Source: Rhizobium sp.
GTDB lineage: Bacteria > Pseudomonadota > Alphaproteobacteria > Rhizobiales > Rhizobiaceae
Assembly (NCBI GenBank): GCA_002796995.1
Contig: PEKW01000002.1
Coordinates: forward strand, 567,990 to 631,989
Direction: 5' to 3'
Length of the DNA: 64,000 bases
The notes under the pieces are model-generated. The model had not been told where the DNA came from and made no database searches. It saw only the letters and a program-made list of their open reading frames with translations. Positions 18,734 through 27,599 of this stretch are shown here, piece after piece. Position 1 is the stretch's first letter. Each line of letters starts with the position of its first letter. A program made the position numbers and the translations under genes.

Positions 18734-19899
18734 GCGCGTTCAGCCTTCGCGACATCAACAAGTCCTATGGCGGCAACAGCATCCTGAAGGGCGTCAGCCT
18801 CGAGGCCGAGGGGGGCGAGTTCATCGCGCTGGTCGGGCCGTCCGGCTGCGGCAAGAGCACACTTCTGCGCATCGTCGCCGGCCTCGACCACGCCGACCGC
18901 GGCGAGATCGTCATTGGCGGTGAGGATGTGTCGGCAAGGGCCGCGGGCGATCGCAACATCGCCATGGTGTTCCAGTCCTACGCGCTCTACCCGCATCTGA
19001 CCGCCGGCCAGAACATTGCCGTGCCGCTTGCCATGCGGCGCCTTTCGACCGCCGGGCGCCTGCCGCTGGTCGGCGCCATGCTGTCGGGCCAGCGCCAGAT
19101 CCGCGCCGACATCCAGCGCCAGGTGCAGGACATGGCGGTCTCCCTCAAGATCGACCATCTGCTCGACCGCAAGCCGGGGCAGATGTCGGGCGGCCAGCGC
19201 CAGCGCGTGGCGCTCGCCCGCGCCATGGTGCGCAATCCCAACGTCTTCCTGATGGACGAGCCGCTGTCGAACCTCGATGCCAACCTGCGCGTCCACGCGC
19301 GCGGCGAGATCGTCGAACTGCACCGAAAGGCCGGCGTGCCGACGCTCTACGTGACCCATGACCAGTCGGAGGCGCTCTCCATGGCCGACCGCGTCGCGGT
19401 GATGATTGGCGGGCGCCTGCTGCAGCTCGACAGCCCCCGCACGATCTACGACGACCCGGCGCATATCGACGTCGCCCGCTTCCTCGGCCAGCCGCGCATC
19501 AACATTCTTCCGACCGTTATCGATGGAAACGGCCTCGTCCAGGTCGGCGGCATCCGCCTGGCGACCCGCAGCGACCTCAAGCCTGGCTCGCCCGTGACGG
19601 TCGCCTTCCGCCCGGAATTCGTGCGCCTCGGACCCGCCGGCGAGGGCAACCTGCCGGCCCGTGTCGAGCGGTTGGAGTTCCTCGGTTCCGAAGTGGTGGT
19701 CTTCGCCAAGCTCGCGGCGATGGACGGCATCGTGGTCGCCAAGATTCCGCCCGCGGAAGCCATCGGCCTTGCCGTCGGCCAGCGCATCGATCTGAGGCTC
19801 GATCCCGACGCCATCCTGCTGTTCGACGACCACGGCGACCGGCTTCCCGCCAGCATCGCCATGGTCTCGGCCGAGCGTTCGGAGGTGCTGCATGGCTAG
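18730..19899 (+). CDS. ABC importer ATPase, UgpC/MalK family
   Basis: 389 aa. Walker A GPSGCGKST at 36-44, signature MSGGQRQRVALARA, Walker B VFLMDEPLSNLDA and the switch histidine in YVTHDQSEAL are complete. The C-terminal ~130 residues form the MOP/TOBE regulatory domain typical of CUT1-family ATPases. Between the Q-loop and signature there is an extra helix-rich insertion (RRLSTAGRLPLVGAMLSGQR), longer than in MalK. It overlaps the previous stop (ATGA) and the next start by 8 bp. Confidence 0.95.
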   Translation: MSAFSLRDINKSYGGNSILKGVSLEAEGGEFIALVGPSGCGKSTLLRIVAGLDHADRGEIVIGGEDVSARAAGDRNIAMVFQSYALYPHLTAGQNIAVPLAMRRLSTAGRLPLVGAMLSGQRQIRADIQRQVQDMAVSLKIDHLLDRKPGQMSGGQRQRVALARAMVRNPNVFLMDEPLSNLDANLRVHARGEIVELHRKAGVPTLYVTHDQSEALSMADRVAVMIGGRLLQLDSPRTIYDDPAHIDVARFLGQPRINILPTVIDGNGLVQVGGIRLATRSDLKPGSPVTVAFRPEFVRLGPAGEGNLPARVERLEFLGSEVVVFAKLAAMDGIVVAKIPPAEAIGLAVGQRIDLRLDPDAILLFDDHGDRLPASIAMVSAERSEVLHG

Positions 19900-20827
19900 T
19901 CTTGCCCTCGACGCGGGCCGGCCGTCGCTCGTTCGCTCCGCCGCGGACGCCGCGAAGCGGCGCGAGGCCCGCATCGCCATCCTGCTCTCGGCTCCGGCCC
20001 TGCTGCTCCTGCTTCTCTTCGTCATCCTGCCGACGATCGCCGTGATCTTTCTCGGCTTCACCGATTTCGAGCTGGGCTATGCCAGCTTCCACTTCGTCGG
20101 CTTCGAAAACTATGCCGAACTGCTGAACGATCGTACCTTCAAGAAGTCGTTGTGGAACACCACCGTCTATGCGGCGATCGTCGCCCCGGTGTCTATGGCG
20201 CTCGGGCTCGGCATCGCGCTGCTGATCGAATCCGAAGGCTGGGGCAAGAGCCTGTTCCGCACGGCTTTCTTCCTGCCGGTCGCCTCGCTGCTCGTCGCCA
20301 TGGCCACGGTGTGGCAATATCTCTTCCACCCGACCATCGGACCGATCAACGCCGCCCTGGGCCTGATCGGCATCGACGGCCCGAACTGGCTCGGCGCGTC
20401 GAGCACGGTGATGACCAGCCTGTCGATCATCGGCATCTGGCAGGCGACCGGCTTCAACATGGTGCTCTTCCTCGCCGGCCTCTCGGCCATCCCGCGCGAG
20501 CTTTACCAGGCGGCGGAAGTCGACGGTGCGCGCTCGGCGCTCTCCCGCTTCCGCCTCGTCACCTGGCCCATGCTCGGACCCACGACGCTGTTCGTCACCA
20601 CCATCAGCATCATCAATTCGGTCAAGGTGTTCGAGACCGTCAAGACGCTGACCGAAGGCGGTCCGAACAAGGCGTCGGAGGTTCTGCTCTTCACCATCTA
20701 CCAGGAAGGCTTCGTCTTCCTGCGCGTCGGCTACGCCTCGGCGATGACCGTCATCTTCCTGGCGATCCTGGTGTCGCTGATGTTCCTCCAATACCGCGTC
20801 ATGGACCGGAAGGTGCACTACGCATGA
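19892..20827 (+). CDS. ABC importer permease, UgpA/MalF type
   Basis: 311 aa with six predicted membrane spans, the first at ~30-50 (ILLSAPALLLLLLFVILPTIAVIF). The EAA loop that contacts the ATPase is ELYQAAEVDGARSALSRFRLVTWPML. It pairs with the next gene to form the heterodimeric channel of a CUT1-class importer. Start overlaps the ATPase gene. Confidence 0.93.
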   Translation: MASLALDAGRPSLVRSAADAAKRREARIAILLSAPALLLLLLFVILPTIAVIFLGFTDFELGYASFHFVGFENYAELLNDRTFKKSLWNTTVYAAIVAPVSMALGLGIALLIESEGWGKSLFRTAFFLPVASLLVAMATVWQYLFHPTIGPINAALGLIGIDGPNWLGASSTVMTSLSIIGIWQATGFNMVLFLAGLSAIPRELYQAAEVDGARSALSRFRLVTWPMLGPTTLFVTTISIINSVKVFETVKTLTEGGPNKASEVLLFTIYQEGFVFLRVGYASAMTVIFLAILVSLMFLQYRVMDRKVHYA

Positions 20828-21663
20828 TGATGACCGATCGTTTCACGCCCGGCCGCGCCCTGCGCCTTGCCCTCCTCACGCTCGGGGCCATCGTCTTCCT
20901 CGCGCCCTACATCTTCATGATCTCGACCGCCGGCAAGGCGCAGAGCGAGATCTTCTCCTCCTCGCTGACCCTCATCCCGCAGACCTGGTCCTATGCGGAG
21001 AACTTCGCCAAGGCCTTTGGCCGGGTGTCGATGGGCGGATTGCTCCTGAACGGGGTGATCGTCTGCGGCCTGATCCTCGCCGTCCAGGTTCTGGTGGCGA
21101 TCCCTTGTGCCTATGCCATGGCCAAGCTGTCGTTCCGCGCGGCCAAGCTGATGATGGCGCTGGTCATGCTCGGCCTGCTCGTGCCGATCCATGCGACGGC
21201 CCTGCCGCTCTACGTCGCCTTCGACCGGCTGTCGGTGCTCAACAGCTATTTCGCCCTGGTTGCGCCCTTCTCGATCTCGGTCTTTGCGATCTTCCTCTTC
21301 CTGCAGTTCTTCCGCGGCATTCCCGACGATCTCATCCATGCGGCCCGCCTCGACGGCATGTCCGAGGCCGGCATCGTCGCGCGCGTCGTGGTGCCGAATG
21401 CCTGGCCAGCGATCACCGCCTTTGCGATCTTCTCCGTCGTCGCGCACTGGAACGACCTGTTCTGGCCGCTGATCGTCGTCACCAACCAGAACTACGCCAC
21501 GCCACCGCTCGGACTTCTCTATTTCCGCGCGGCCGAAGCCGGCGACGACTACGGCGCGCTGATGGCGGCCACCCTCATCATCACCCTTCCCCTCGTGCTT
21601 GCCTTCCTGCTCGCGCAGAAGCGCTTCGTCGAGGGTATCACCATGACCGGTCTCAAAGGCTGA
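20824..21663 (+). CDS. ABC importer permease, UgpE/MalG type
   Basis: 279 aa from the first of three consecutive ATG codons, overlapping the previous TGA (ATGA). Six membrane spans; EAA loop DLIHAARLDGMSEAGIVARVVVPNAWPAI. The C-terminus RFVEGITMTGLKG is the classic MalG/UgpE ending that inserts into the channel. Confidence 0.95.
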   Translation: MMMTDRFTPGRALRLALLTLGAIVFLAPYIFMISTAGKAQSEIFSSSLTLIPQTWSYAENFAKAFGRVSMGGLLLNGVIVCGLILAVQVLVAIPCAYAMAKLSFRAAKLMMALVMLGLLVPIHATALPLYVAFDRLSVLNSYFALVAPFSISVFAIFLFLQFFRGIPDDLIHAARLDGMSEAGIVARVVVPNAWPAITAFAIFSVVAHWNDLFWPLIVVTNQNYATPPLGLLYFRAAEAGDDYGALMAATLIITLPLVLAFLLAQKRFVEGITMTGLKG

Positions 21664-21689
21664 ACCGGTCCAAACCCAGGAGAACTGCG

Positions 21690-22955
21690 ATGACCTATCT
21701 CAAGAAGGCGCTGGCCGCGGCAGCGGTGACGCTGGCCGTGAGCATGCCTGCCCATGCCGAGACCACGCTCAACGTCCATTATCCGATGCCCGGCTTCTTC
21801 AAGGACGTGATGGACACGATCTCGAAGAAGTTCATGGAAGAAAACCCCGGCATCAAGATTACCTTCGCCAATCCTTCGGATACCTATGAAGCCGGCATCC
21901 AGACCATCATGCGCCAGGCCGGTACGGCCGAAATGCCGGATGTCACCTTCATCGGCCTCAACCGTCTGCGCATGCTCAACGAGCGCGACATTCCGGTCGA
22001 TCTCACCCCGTTCATGGCCAAGGACGGCAACATGGCGGAGCAGGGCTTCTCGGAGAACATCCTGAAGCTCGCCCAGGTCAAGGGCAAGCAGGTCGGCCTC
22101 GCCTTCGCCACCTCCAACCCAATCATGTACTACAACGCTGATCTCGTCCGCAAAGCCGGCGGCAATCCGGATCAGCCGCCGAAGACCTGGGACGAGGTGA
22201 TCGAGCTCGCGTCCAAGATCAAGGCGCTCGGCGACGGCAACGAAGGCATCGACTTCCGCTGGCAGGGTGACGACTGGATGTTCTCGGCCCTCCTGTTCGG
22301 CGCCGGCGGCAAGATGCTGAACGACGAAGAGACCGGCGTTGCCTTCAACGGCCCGGAAGGCCTGAAGGCTTTCGAAGTGGTCGACCGCATGGTCAAGGAA
22401 GGCGGCCTTCCGGTGTTCACCAAGCAGGCCGGCGAACAGGCCTTCGTCGCAGGCAAGGTCGGCTTTGCCTTCATGACCACCGGCGCGCTGCGCAACACCA
22501 TCAAGAATGTCGGCGACAAGTTCGAGCTTCGCACCGGCCATATCCCGCTGATCGACCCGGTCAACGGCAAGCTGCCGACCGGCGGTAACGCCGCCGTCGT
22601 GCTGACCCGCGACGCTGACAAGCAGGAAGCCGCCTGGAAGTTCATCAAGTTCGCCGCCGGCCCGTTCGGCGCCTCGGTCGTCGTTCCCGGCACCGGCTAC
22701 GTGCCGAACAACGAGCTCGCCGCCCAGTCGCCGGATTATCTCGGCAACTTCTACAAGGAGAACCCGCTGTTCCGCGCCGGCCTCGAGCAGATGCCGCTGA
22801 TGCAGCCCTGGTACGCCTTCCCCGGTTCGAACGGCGTGAAGGTCACCCAGACGATCGTCGAGAACCTGTCGCGCGTGGTCGAGCAGTCGGCCAAGCCGAA
22901 GGAAGCCCTCGACGACGCAGCCGCCGAAGTCGAAGCCCTGCTGCCGCGCAGCTGA
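21690..22955 (+). CDS. periplasmic solute-binding protein, family 1 (UgpB-like)
   Basis: 421 aa, start supported by AGGAG 8 bp upstream. Signal peptide YLKKALAAAAVTLAVSM with cleavage after A-H-A. The mature protein begins ETTLNVHYPMPGFFKDVMDT and keeps the binding-protein pattern of cluster D (FMEENPGIKITF, TSNPIMYYNADLVRKAGGNP, TGGNAAVVLT). The ligand cannot be deduced; similarity of layout to Ugp systems and the linked phosphodiesterase suggest a glycerophosphodiester or related compound. Confidence 0.92.
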   Translation: MTYLKKALAAAAVTLAVSMPAHAETTLNVHYPMPGFFKDVMDTISKKFMEENPGIKITFANPSDTYEAGIQTIMRQAGTAEMPDVTFIGLNRLRMLNERDIPVDLTPFMAKDGNMAEQGFSENILKLAQVKGKQVGLAFATSNPIMYYNADLVRKAGGNPDQPPKTWDEVIELASKIKALGDGNEGIDFRWQGDDWMFSALLFGAGGKMLNDEETGVAFNGPEGLKAFEVVDRMVKEGGLPVFTKQAGEQAFVAGKVGFAFMTTGALRNTIKNVGDKFELRTGHIPLIDPVNGKLPTGGNAAVVLTRDADKQEAAWKFIKFAAGPFGASVVVPGTGYVPNNELAAQSPDYLGNFYKENPLFRAGLEQMPLMQPWYAFPGSNGVKVTQTIVENLSRVVEQSAKPKEALDDAAAEVEALLPRS

Positions 22956-23090
22956 GCCCGGCGCTTCGTCACGGACGACCCGGCAAAGGACGCGTCGCTC
23001 GACCGAGCGGCGCGTCACACTGCTGACAAGCGCATGCCGGGGTTTCACCTAGCCAAGGCTGAATTGACGGCACGGGCTCCGGGATTCCCT

Positions 23091-23830
23091 CTTCTCCCCA
23101 GCGGGGAGAAGATGCCCAAAGGGCAGATGAGGGGGTTCCCAGGCCACGGTCGCTGGTGTTGGGTACGCTTTGGTCGGCTGTCCGCGGTAGCACACGTTAT
23201 GCTTCGGTCGTTTGGTCAGGGGCTTCGCCCCCCTCATCCGGCGCTACGCGCCACCTTCTCCCCGCTGGGGAGAAGAGGATCGGCCATCGATCCGCCGCAC
23301 GGTGCCGCCGGCGTCTCACCATGCCACGGCCGAGTTTGACGGCGCAGGCCCCGGGATTCCTCTTCTCCCCAGCGGGGAGAAGATGCCCGAAGGGCAGATG
23401 AGGGGGTCCCCTAGGCCACGGTCGCTGGTGTCGGTGTTGGGCACGCTTTGGTCAGCTGTCCGCGGTCGCGCACGTTATGCTCCGGTCGCATGGTCAGGGG
23501 CTTAGCCCCCCTCATCCGGCGCTACGCGCCACCTTCTCCCCGCTGGGGAGAAGAGCAACGGCCATCGACCCGCCGCACGGTGCCACCGGCGTCTCACCAC
23601 GCCACGGCTGAATTGACGGCGCAGGCCCCGGGTTTCCCTCTTCTCCCCAGCGGGGAGAAGATGCCCGAAGGGCAGATGAGGGGGTCCCCTCGGCCACGGT
23701 CGCTGGTATCGGTGTTGGGCGCGCTTTGGTCAGTTGTCCGCAGTAGCGCACGTTATGCTCCGGTCGTTTGGTCAGGGCTTCGCCCCCCTCATCCGGCGCT
23801 ATGCGCCACCTTCTCCCCGCTGGGGAGAAG
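23091..23830. repeat. array of six RIME1-like palindromic elements in three tandem units
   Basis: Forward elements lie at 23091-23135, 23362-23406 and 23640-23684, inverted ones at 23229-23275, 23507-23553 and 23784-23830. Each contains the hairpin CTTCTCCCC-x2-GGGGAGAAG and a second small hairpin (GCCC-x3-GGGC or GGCGC-x2-GCGCC), ending in GATGAGGGGG. Each head-to-head pair encloses a conserved ~93-bp spacer, and pairs repeat every 271 and 278 bp. This matches rhizobial intergenic mosaic elements (RIME). The array lies between convergent operons and may end transcription from both sides. The last copy runs into the 3' end of the LacI gene. The interval 22956-23798 holds no other credible gene. 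Confidence 0.9.
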
Positions 23831-24839
23831 AGGAACGGACGTCGATCCGTCGCACCGTGCCGCCGGCGTTCAGCTTGTAGCCGAGCGTGAGATGGCGGGG
23901 CGTTGCCGAGTTTTCGGCGATGTCGAGCAAGAGCGAGGCAGCCGTTGCGCCCATGCTGGCATCGGCCATCTCGATGGTCGTCAAGGGCGGATGCACCAGC
24001 CGGCCGATGGCGATGCCGTCGAAGCCCGCAACCGAGACGTCACCGGGAACCGAAAGCCCCTCGCGCCGGAGGGCGCTGATGACACCCAGTGCCAGAAGGT
24101 CGTTCGAGGCGATGATTGCGGTCGGGCGGTGAAGCGACATCGCCTGAGCGAGGTCGAGATCGTCGTAGCCGGTGGTGAACGAGATCTGCAGGGCTTCGTT
24201 GATCGGCAGTCCGCCCGCCTCCATCGCCTCGCGATAACCCTCATAGCGCAGACGCGCGCGGTCGGAGCTCTCGAAGCGGCCCGAGACGAACAGGATCTGT
24301 CGATGGCCGTGGTCGATCAGATGCGTGGTGATCTCGCGCCCGGCAAGCCGGTTGTTGGTCGTCACGGCGGCGGGAAAGCGCGAGGTCGGCAGGTTGTTGA
24401 GCAGCACGGTCGGCGGCAGGAAGGCGGGCAGGGTGGACTGGCTTTTCAGCGGGTCGCACACCGTCAGGATGAGGCCGGTCGGCTTTTCCGCCAGCAGATA
24501 GTCGACGGCATCGGCCTCGCGCGACGGATCGTAGTCGGACTGGGCGATCAGCACGCCGTGCCCCGACACCCGCATGCGATTCTGGATCCCGGACAGCGAG
24601 GCGGCAAAGACCGGATTGGTGATGCTGGGAATGAGCACGCCGATCACCGGCCGGCGGCGTCCCGGCGGGAGGCTTCGCTCGATCCGGTGATAGCCGAGAT
24701 CGGAGGCCGCCTTGCGCACGCGCCGCACCATGCCCTCGCTGACCGGCCCGCTGCGGTTGAGCACGCGGCTGACCGTGGCCATCGAGCAACCCGCTCGCGA
24801 TGCGATTTCCTCGAGTGTCGACATCTGGCGCTCGCTCAT
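23799..24839 (-). CDS. LacI-family transcriptional regulator
   Basis: 346 aa. Residues ~8-55 are the LacI helix-turn-helix and hinge (TLEEIASRAGCSMATVSRVLNRSGPVSEGMVRRV); the rest is a periplasmic-binding-protein-like sensor (VIGVLIPSITNPVFAASLSGI, AIIASNDLLALGVI, VSVAGFDGI). A start five codons later is possible; neither has a good ribosome site. The last ~10 residues (SPQRGEGGA) are encoded by a RIME element, which also supplies the stop codon. It is the last gene of the minus-strand transport operon and probably senses the substrate or a breakdown product. Confidence 0.92.
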   Translation of the reverse strand: MSERQMSTLEEIASRAGCSMATVSRVLNRSGPVSEGMVRRVRKAASDLGYHRIERSLPPGRRRPVIGVLIPSITNPVFAASLSGIQNRMRVSGHGVLIAQSDYDPSREADAVDYLLAEKPTGLILTVCDPLKSQSTLPAFLPPTVLLNNLPTSRFPAAVTTNNRLAGREITTHLIDHGHRQILFVSGRFESSDRARLRYEGYREAMEAGGLPINEALQISFTTGYDDLDLAQAMSLHRPTAIIASNDLLALGVISALRREGLSVPGDVSVAGFDGIAIGRLVHPPLTTIEMADASMGATAASLLLDIAENSATPRHLTLGYKLNAGGTVRRIDVRSSSPQRGEGGA

Positions 24840-24971
24840 GTCGTTGCGAAAGTCGGGCAGGGTGGTGGTTCGGCCATCACGGCAGGCGACAATGGCCTTG
24901 CCGACTGTGCCGAAATGCGGTTGGCCGCCGTGGTTTCCACGGCGGCCATGCTTGTCGGTCCGGCCCGGCGA

Positions 24972-25886
24972 TCACTCGGCGGCGATGGACTTCTGGCGAT
25001 CGTTGATCGCCAGGAGCTTGCGGGCGCGCTCCAGGCTTTCCGGCTGTTCGGCGCGGTAGCGGGCGCCGATTTCCATCATTGCGACCGTGCCGGGCAGGAA
25101 GTCGAGTTCGCTGAAGATGTCTTCCCAGTCGATGTCGCCCCAGCCGAGCGGCATGTGCAGGTCGCCGATGCCCATCGCGGTGTTCTCCTGCGGATGGTAG
25201 CCCTTGTAGAAGCCCTGCGGGCGGCCGAAGCTGTCATGCAGGTGCAGATGGCCGGCAACCGGCGCCATGGCGGCGATCTGTTCGCGGAAGTTCAGGCCGC
25301 GATAGGTCGATTCGATATAGGCGTGGCTGAAGTCGATGAGCGCGACGACATTGGCGTGGTTGACGGCCTTCACCGTCTCGGCGACCTCGGCCGGCGTCTG
25401 GCGATACTGGCCGGGCTCGGTGGTGAAGATGTTTTCGAGCGCGATGCGCACGCCATAGGGCTTGGCGAATTCGGCGAGTTCCAGCAGCGCTTCGCGTTCG
25501 CGCAGGTCGGCCGCGGCCCGGTCGAAGATCTGCTCTGCGCGCAGGCAGCCGCCGTGCTGGACGAGGATGCGGGCATCGATCCGGTCGCAGATCTCGACCA
25601 GCGCCTTGGCGGCGTCGATCTGGTAGCGGCAGGTGGCGGGGTCCATGAAGTTGGACGAGACGAGGCCGTGGACCGTGTAGCGCAGGTCGAACTGCTTGGT
25701 GAGGGCGACGAGGCGCTCGGCGCGGTCCTTGATGATGCGGCCGCCGGCGATCAGGTCGAGGGTGGTGACGCCCAGTTCGACGGTGTCGACGCCCATGTCG
25801 GCGAGCGCCCGAAGGTCCTCGCCGAGGCTCTGCATCTCGCCGTCATTCGAGGCGGCATTGAAGCCGGTTGCGATGATATTGCTCAT
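24972..25886 (-). CDS. TIM-barrel sugar isomerase/epimerase-like protein (AP endonuclease 2 fold)
   Basis: 304 aa. The pattern VDTVELGVTTLDLIAGG, YTVHGLVSSN, ILVQHGGC, RIALENIFTTEPGQY, VALIDFSHAYIES and HLHLHDSFGR is that of the xylose-isomerase-like TIM barrel, with metal ligands in the E-N, D-x-S-H and H-x-H-D-S segments. Family members isomerise or epimerise sugars, polyols and inositols. It follows the phosphodiesterase gene in the same operon and may process the released polyol; substrate unknown. Confidence 0.85.
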   Translation of the reverse strand: MSNIIATGFNAASNDGEMQSLGEDLRALADMGVDTVELGVTTLDLIAGGRIIKDRAERLVALTKQFDLRYTVHGLVSSNFMDPATCRYQIDAAKALVEICDRIDARILVQHGGCLRAEQIFDRAAADLREREALLELAEFAKPYGVRIALENIFTTEPGQYRQTPAEVAETVKAVNHANVVALIDFSHAYIESTYRGLNFREQIAAMAPVAGHLHLHDSFGRPQGFYKGYHPQENTAMGIGDLHMPLGWGDIDWEDIFSELDFLPGTVAMMEIGARYRAEQPESLERARKLLAINDRQKSIAAE

Positions 25887-25922
25887 GTTTTCACTCCAGG
25901 TGTAGGGGTTGGGGCAAGGGGT

Positions 25923-26672
25923 TCAGGCGGCAGCGGAGATCCTGCCGCGCAGGTTCAGAGCGAGGTCGGGGCTGTCGGAGGTCAGGTGGCCGACGCCGCG
26001 CTCCAGCCATTTGGCGATCAGCGCCTCGTCGTTGAGCGTCCAGACGCAGAGGCGGTCAGTCGGCAGCAGGCTCGTGATCAGGTCCCATTCGGCCTCCATC
26101 AGTTCGTGATGGATGGCGACGATCTCGACGAGACCTTCGACCTGCTCGATGAAGCGCTTCAGGCCACCCTGCCTTTCGGCCCAGGCGGCATTGACCGAGA
26201 CCAGCCGGGCGATGTCCGGGGCGGTGCGGCGGCAGCCTTCGAGCACGGAGACGTCGAACGAGGTCAGGTAGCTGCGATCGGCAAGGCCCTTTGCGGCGAG
26301 CTCCGCGGCGACCATCTCGACGATGCCCGGATAGGGCGCACCGGTCTCGTCGCTCTTGATCTCGACATGCAGGGGCAGGCCGTCGGCCGCCGCCAGAACT
26401 GAAAGCACCTCAGACAGCGTCGGGATAGTCTCGTCGCTGTCCTTGAGCTTGACGTTCAGGCGCGCCTCGGGCGTCAGCGCCCGGACCGGACCTTGGCCCT
26501 CCGTCGTGCGCTCGAGCGTCGCGTCATGGATGACGAGGAGTTCGCCGGCATCGGTGAGGTGGACGTCGAATTCGACTGCGTCGACGCCGAGTTCGAGCAC
26601 ATTGCGGAAGCCTTGAAGCGAGTTTTCGGGCCAGAGATTGCGGGCGCCGCGATGGCCGGTGATCAGTGTCAT
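25923..26672 (-). CDS. ugpQ: glycerophosphodiester phosphodiesterase
   Basis: 249 aa from ATG 26672 (AGGA 8 bp upstream); upstream in-frame codons lack a ribosome site. The GDPD signature is complete: GHRGARNLWPENS (catalytic H7, R8, E-N), VEFDVHLT (metal E-x-D) and VIHD. No signal peptide, so cytoplasmic like UgpQ. It hydrolyses glycerophosphodiesters to glycerol-3-phosphate and an alcohol. Located after the Dpp-type permease genes, it suggests that a phosphodiester enters through one of the two transporters here. Confidence 0.9.
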   Translation of the reverse strand: MTLITGHRGARNLWPENSLQGFRNVLELGVDAVEFDVHLTDAGELLVIHDATLERTTEGQGPVRALTPEARLNVKLKDSDETIPTLSEVLSVLAAADGLPLHVEIKSDETGAPYPGIVEMVAAELAAKGLADRSYLTSFDVSVLEGCRRTAPDIARLVSVNAAWAERQGGLKRFIEQVEGLVEIVAIHHELMEAEWDLITSLLPTDRLCVWTLNDEALIAKWLERGVGHLTSDSPDLALNLRGRISAAA

Positions 26673-26707
26673 GAGCTTGGTCCTGAAGGATCTGGGGTTA
26701 AGAAGTG

Positions 26708-27589
26708 TCAGCGCACGGTCGGGTCGAGCTTGTCGCGCAGCCAGTCGCCGACCAGCGAGATCGACAGCGTCGTCAGCATGATGACGACGGCAGGGGCGAG
26801 CATGATCCACGGCGCGCGCGTCAGGTATTCGCGGCCGAAGCCGACCATGTTGCCGAGGCTGGTTTCGGGCGGCTGCACGCCGAGCCCGAGGAAGGACAGG
26901 CCGCTTTCCATCAGGATGATCTCGGGAAAGGTCAGCGTCATCGAAACGATCAGCGTCGAGGCGACATTGGGCAGGATGTGGCGGAAATAGACCCGGAAAG
27001 GCGTTGCACCGAGCTGCACGACGGCCGACGCATAGCCCTGGGCGCTGGCGGAAATCGCCAGGCCCCGGGCGATGCGGGCGTAGCGCTCCCAGCCGTAGAA
27101 GCCCATCAGGCAGACGATCAGAAGCATGGACGAGCCGAAGAAGGCGAGAACGGCCAACGACATGATGAGGAAGGGCAGGGCGGCCTGGAAGTCGGCAAGC
27201 ACGAGCACCAGGTGTTCGACCCAGCCGCGGAACTTCGCCGCGGCAAAGCCGAGCACCGTGCCGAACACCGCCGAGAGGATGGTGGCGCTGAACGCGATGA
27301 CCAGCGACACGCGGATCGACTGGATCAGGCGGGCGAGCACGTCACGGCCGAGCTCGTCGGTGCCGAGCCAGTGCTTGGCATTGCCGGGGGTGGCCAGGCG
27401 GTTGGCAAGGTCCATCGCCGTGATGCCGTAGGGGCGCAGCAGGTCGGCGAAGATCGCCACCAGCACCATGGCGATGAGCCACAGCATGCCGAGTCCGATC
27501 GAGAGGGGAACGTTGCGGCGAAGGGTGGAAAACACGCCGGTGCCGTGTCCGCTCCGTGGCTGGGCCTGTGCCATGTCTGTTGAGCTCAT
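26708..27589 (-). CDS. ABC importer permease, DppC/OppC type
   Basis: 293 aa from ATG 27589, preceded by GAGGAGG with 6-bp spacing. N-terminal hydrophobic anchor (VPLSIGLGMLWLIAMVLVAIFADLL), the family segment HWLGTDELGRDVLARLI, and the EAA-like loop at ~200. Ends before the phosphodiesterase gene. Partner of the DppB-type gene 10 bp upstream. Confidence 0.94.
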   Translation of the reverse strand: MSSTDMAQAQPRSGHGTGVFSTLRRNVPLSIGLGMLWLIAMVLVAIFADLLRPYGITAMDLANRLATPGNAKHWLGTDELGRDVLARLIQSIRVSLVIAFSATILSAVFGTVLGFAAAKFRGWVEHLVLVLADFQAALPFLIMSLAVLAFFGSSMLLIVCLMGFYGWERYARIARGLAISASAQGYASAVVQLGATPFRVYFRHILPNVASTLIVSMTLTFPEIILMESGLSFLGLGVQPPETSLGNMVGFGREYLTRAPWIMLAPAVVIMLTTLSISLVGDWLRDKLDPTVR

Positions 27590-27599
27590 GACGTCCTCC

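Noticed and set aside
23091-23830. Regularly spaced repeats that could be read as a CRISPR array
   Set aside because: Repeats are palindromic pairs in opposite orientation, and the spacers are themselves conserved. That is RIME amplification, not CRISPR; no cas gene is near.
23448-26402. A 984-codon plus-strand frame starting in the RIME array
   Set aside because: It runs antisense to the LacI, isomerase and GDPD genes, all with recognised motifs; no domain is visible in it.
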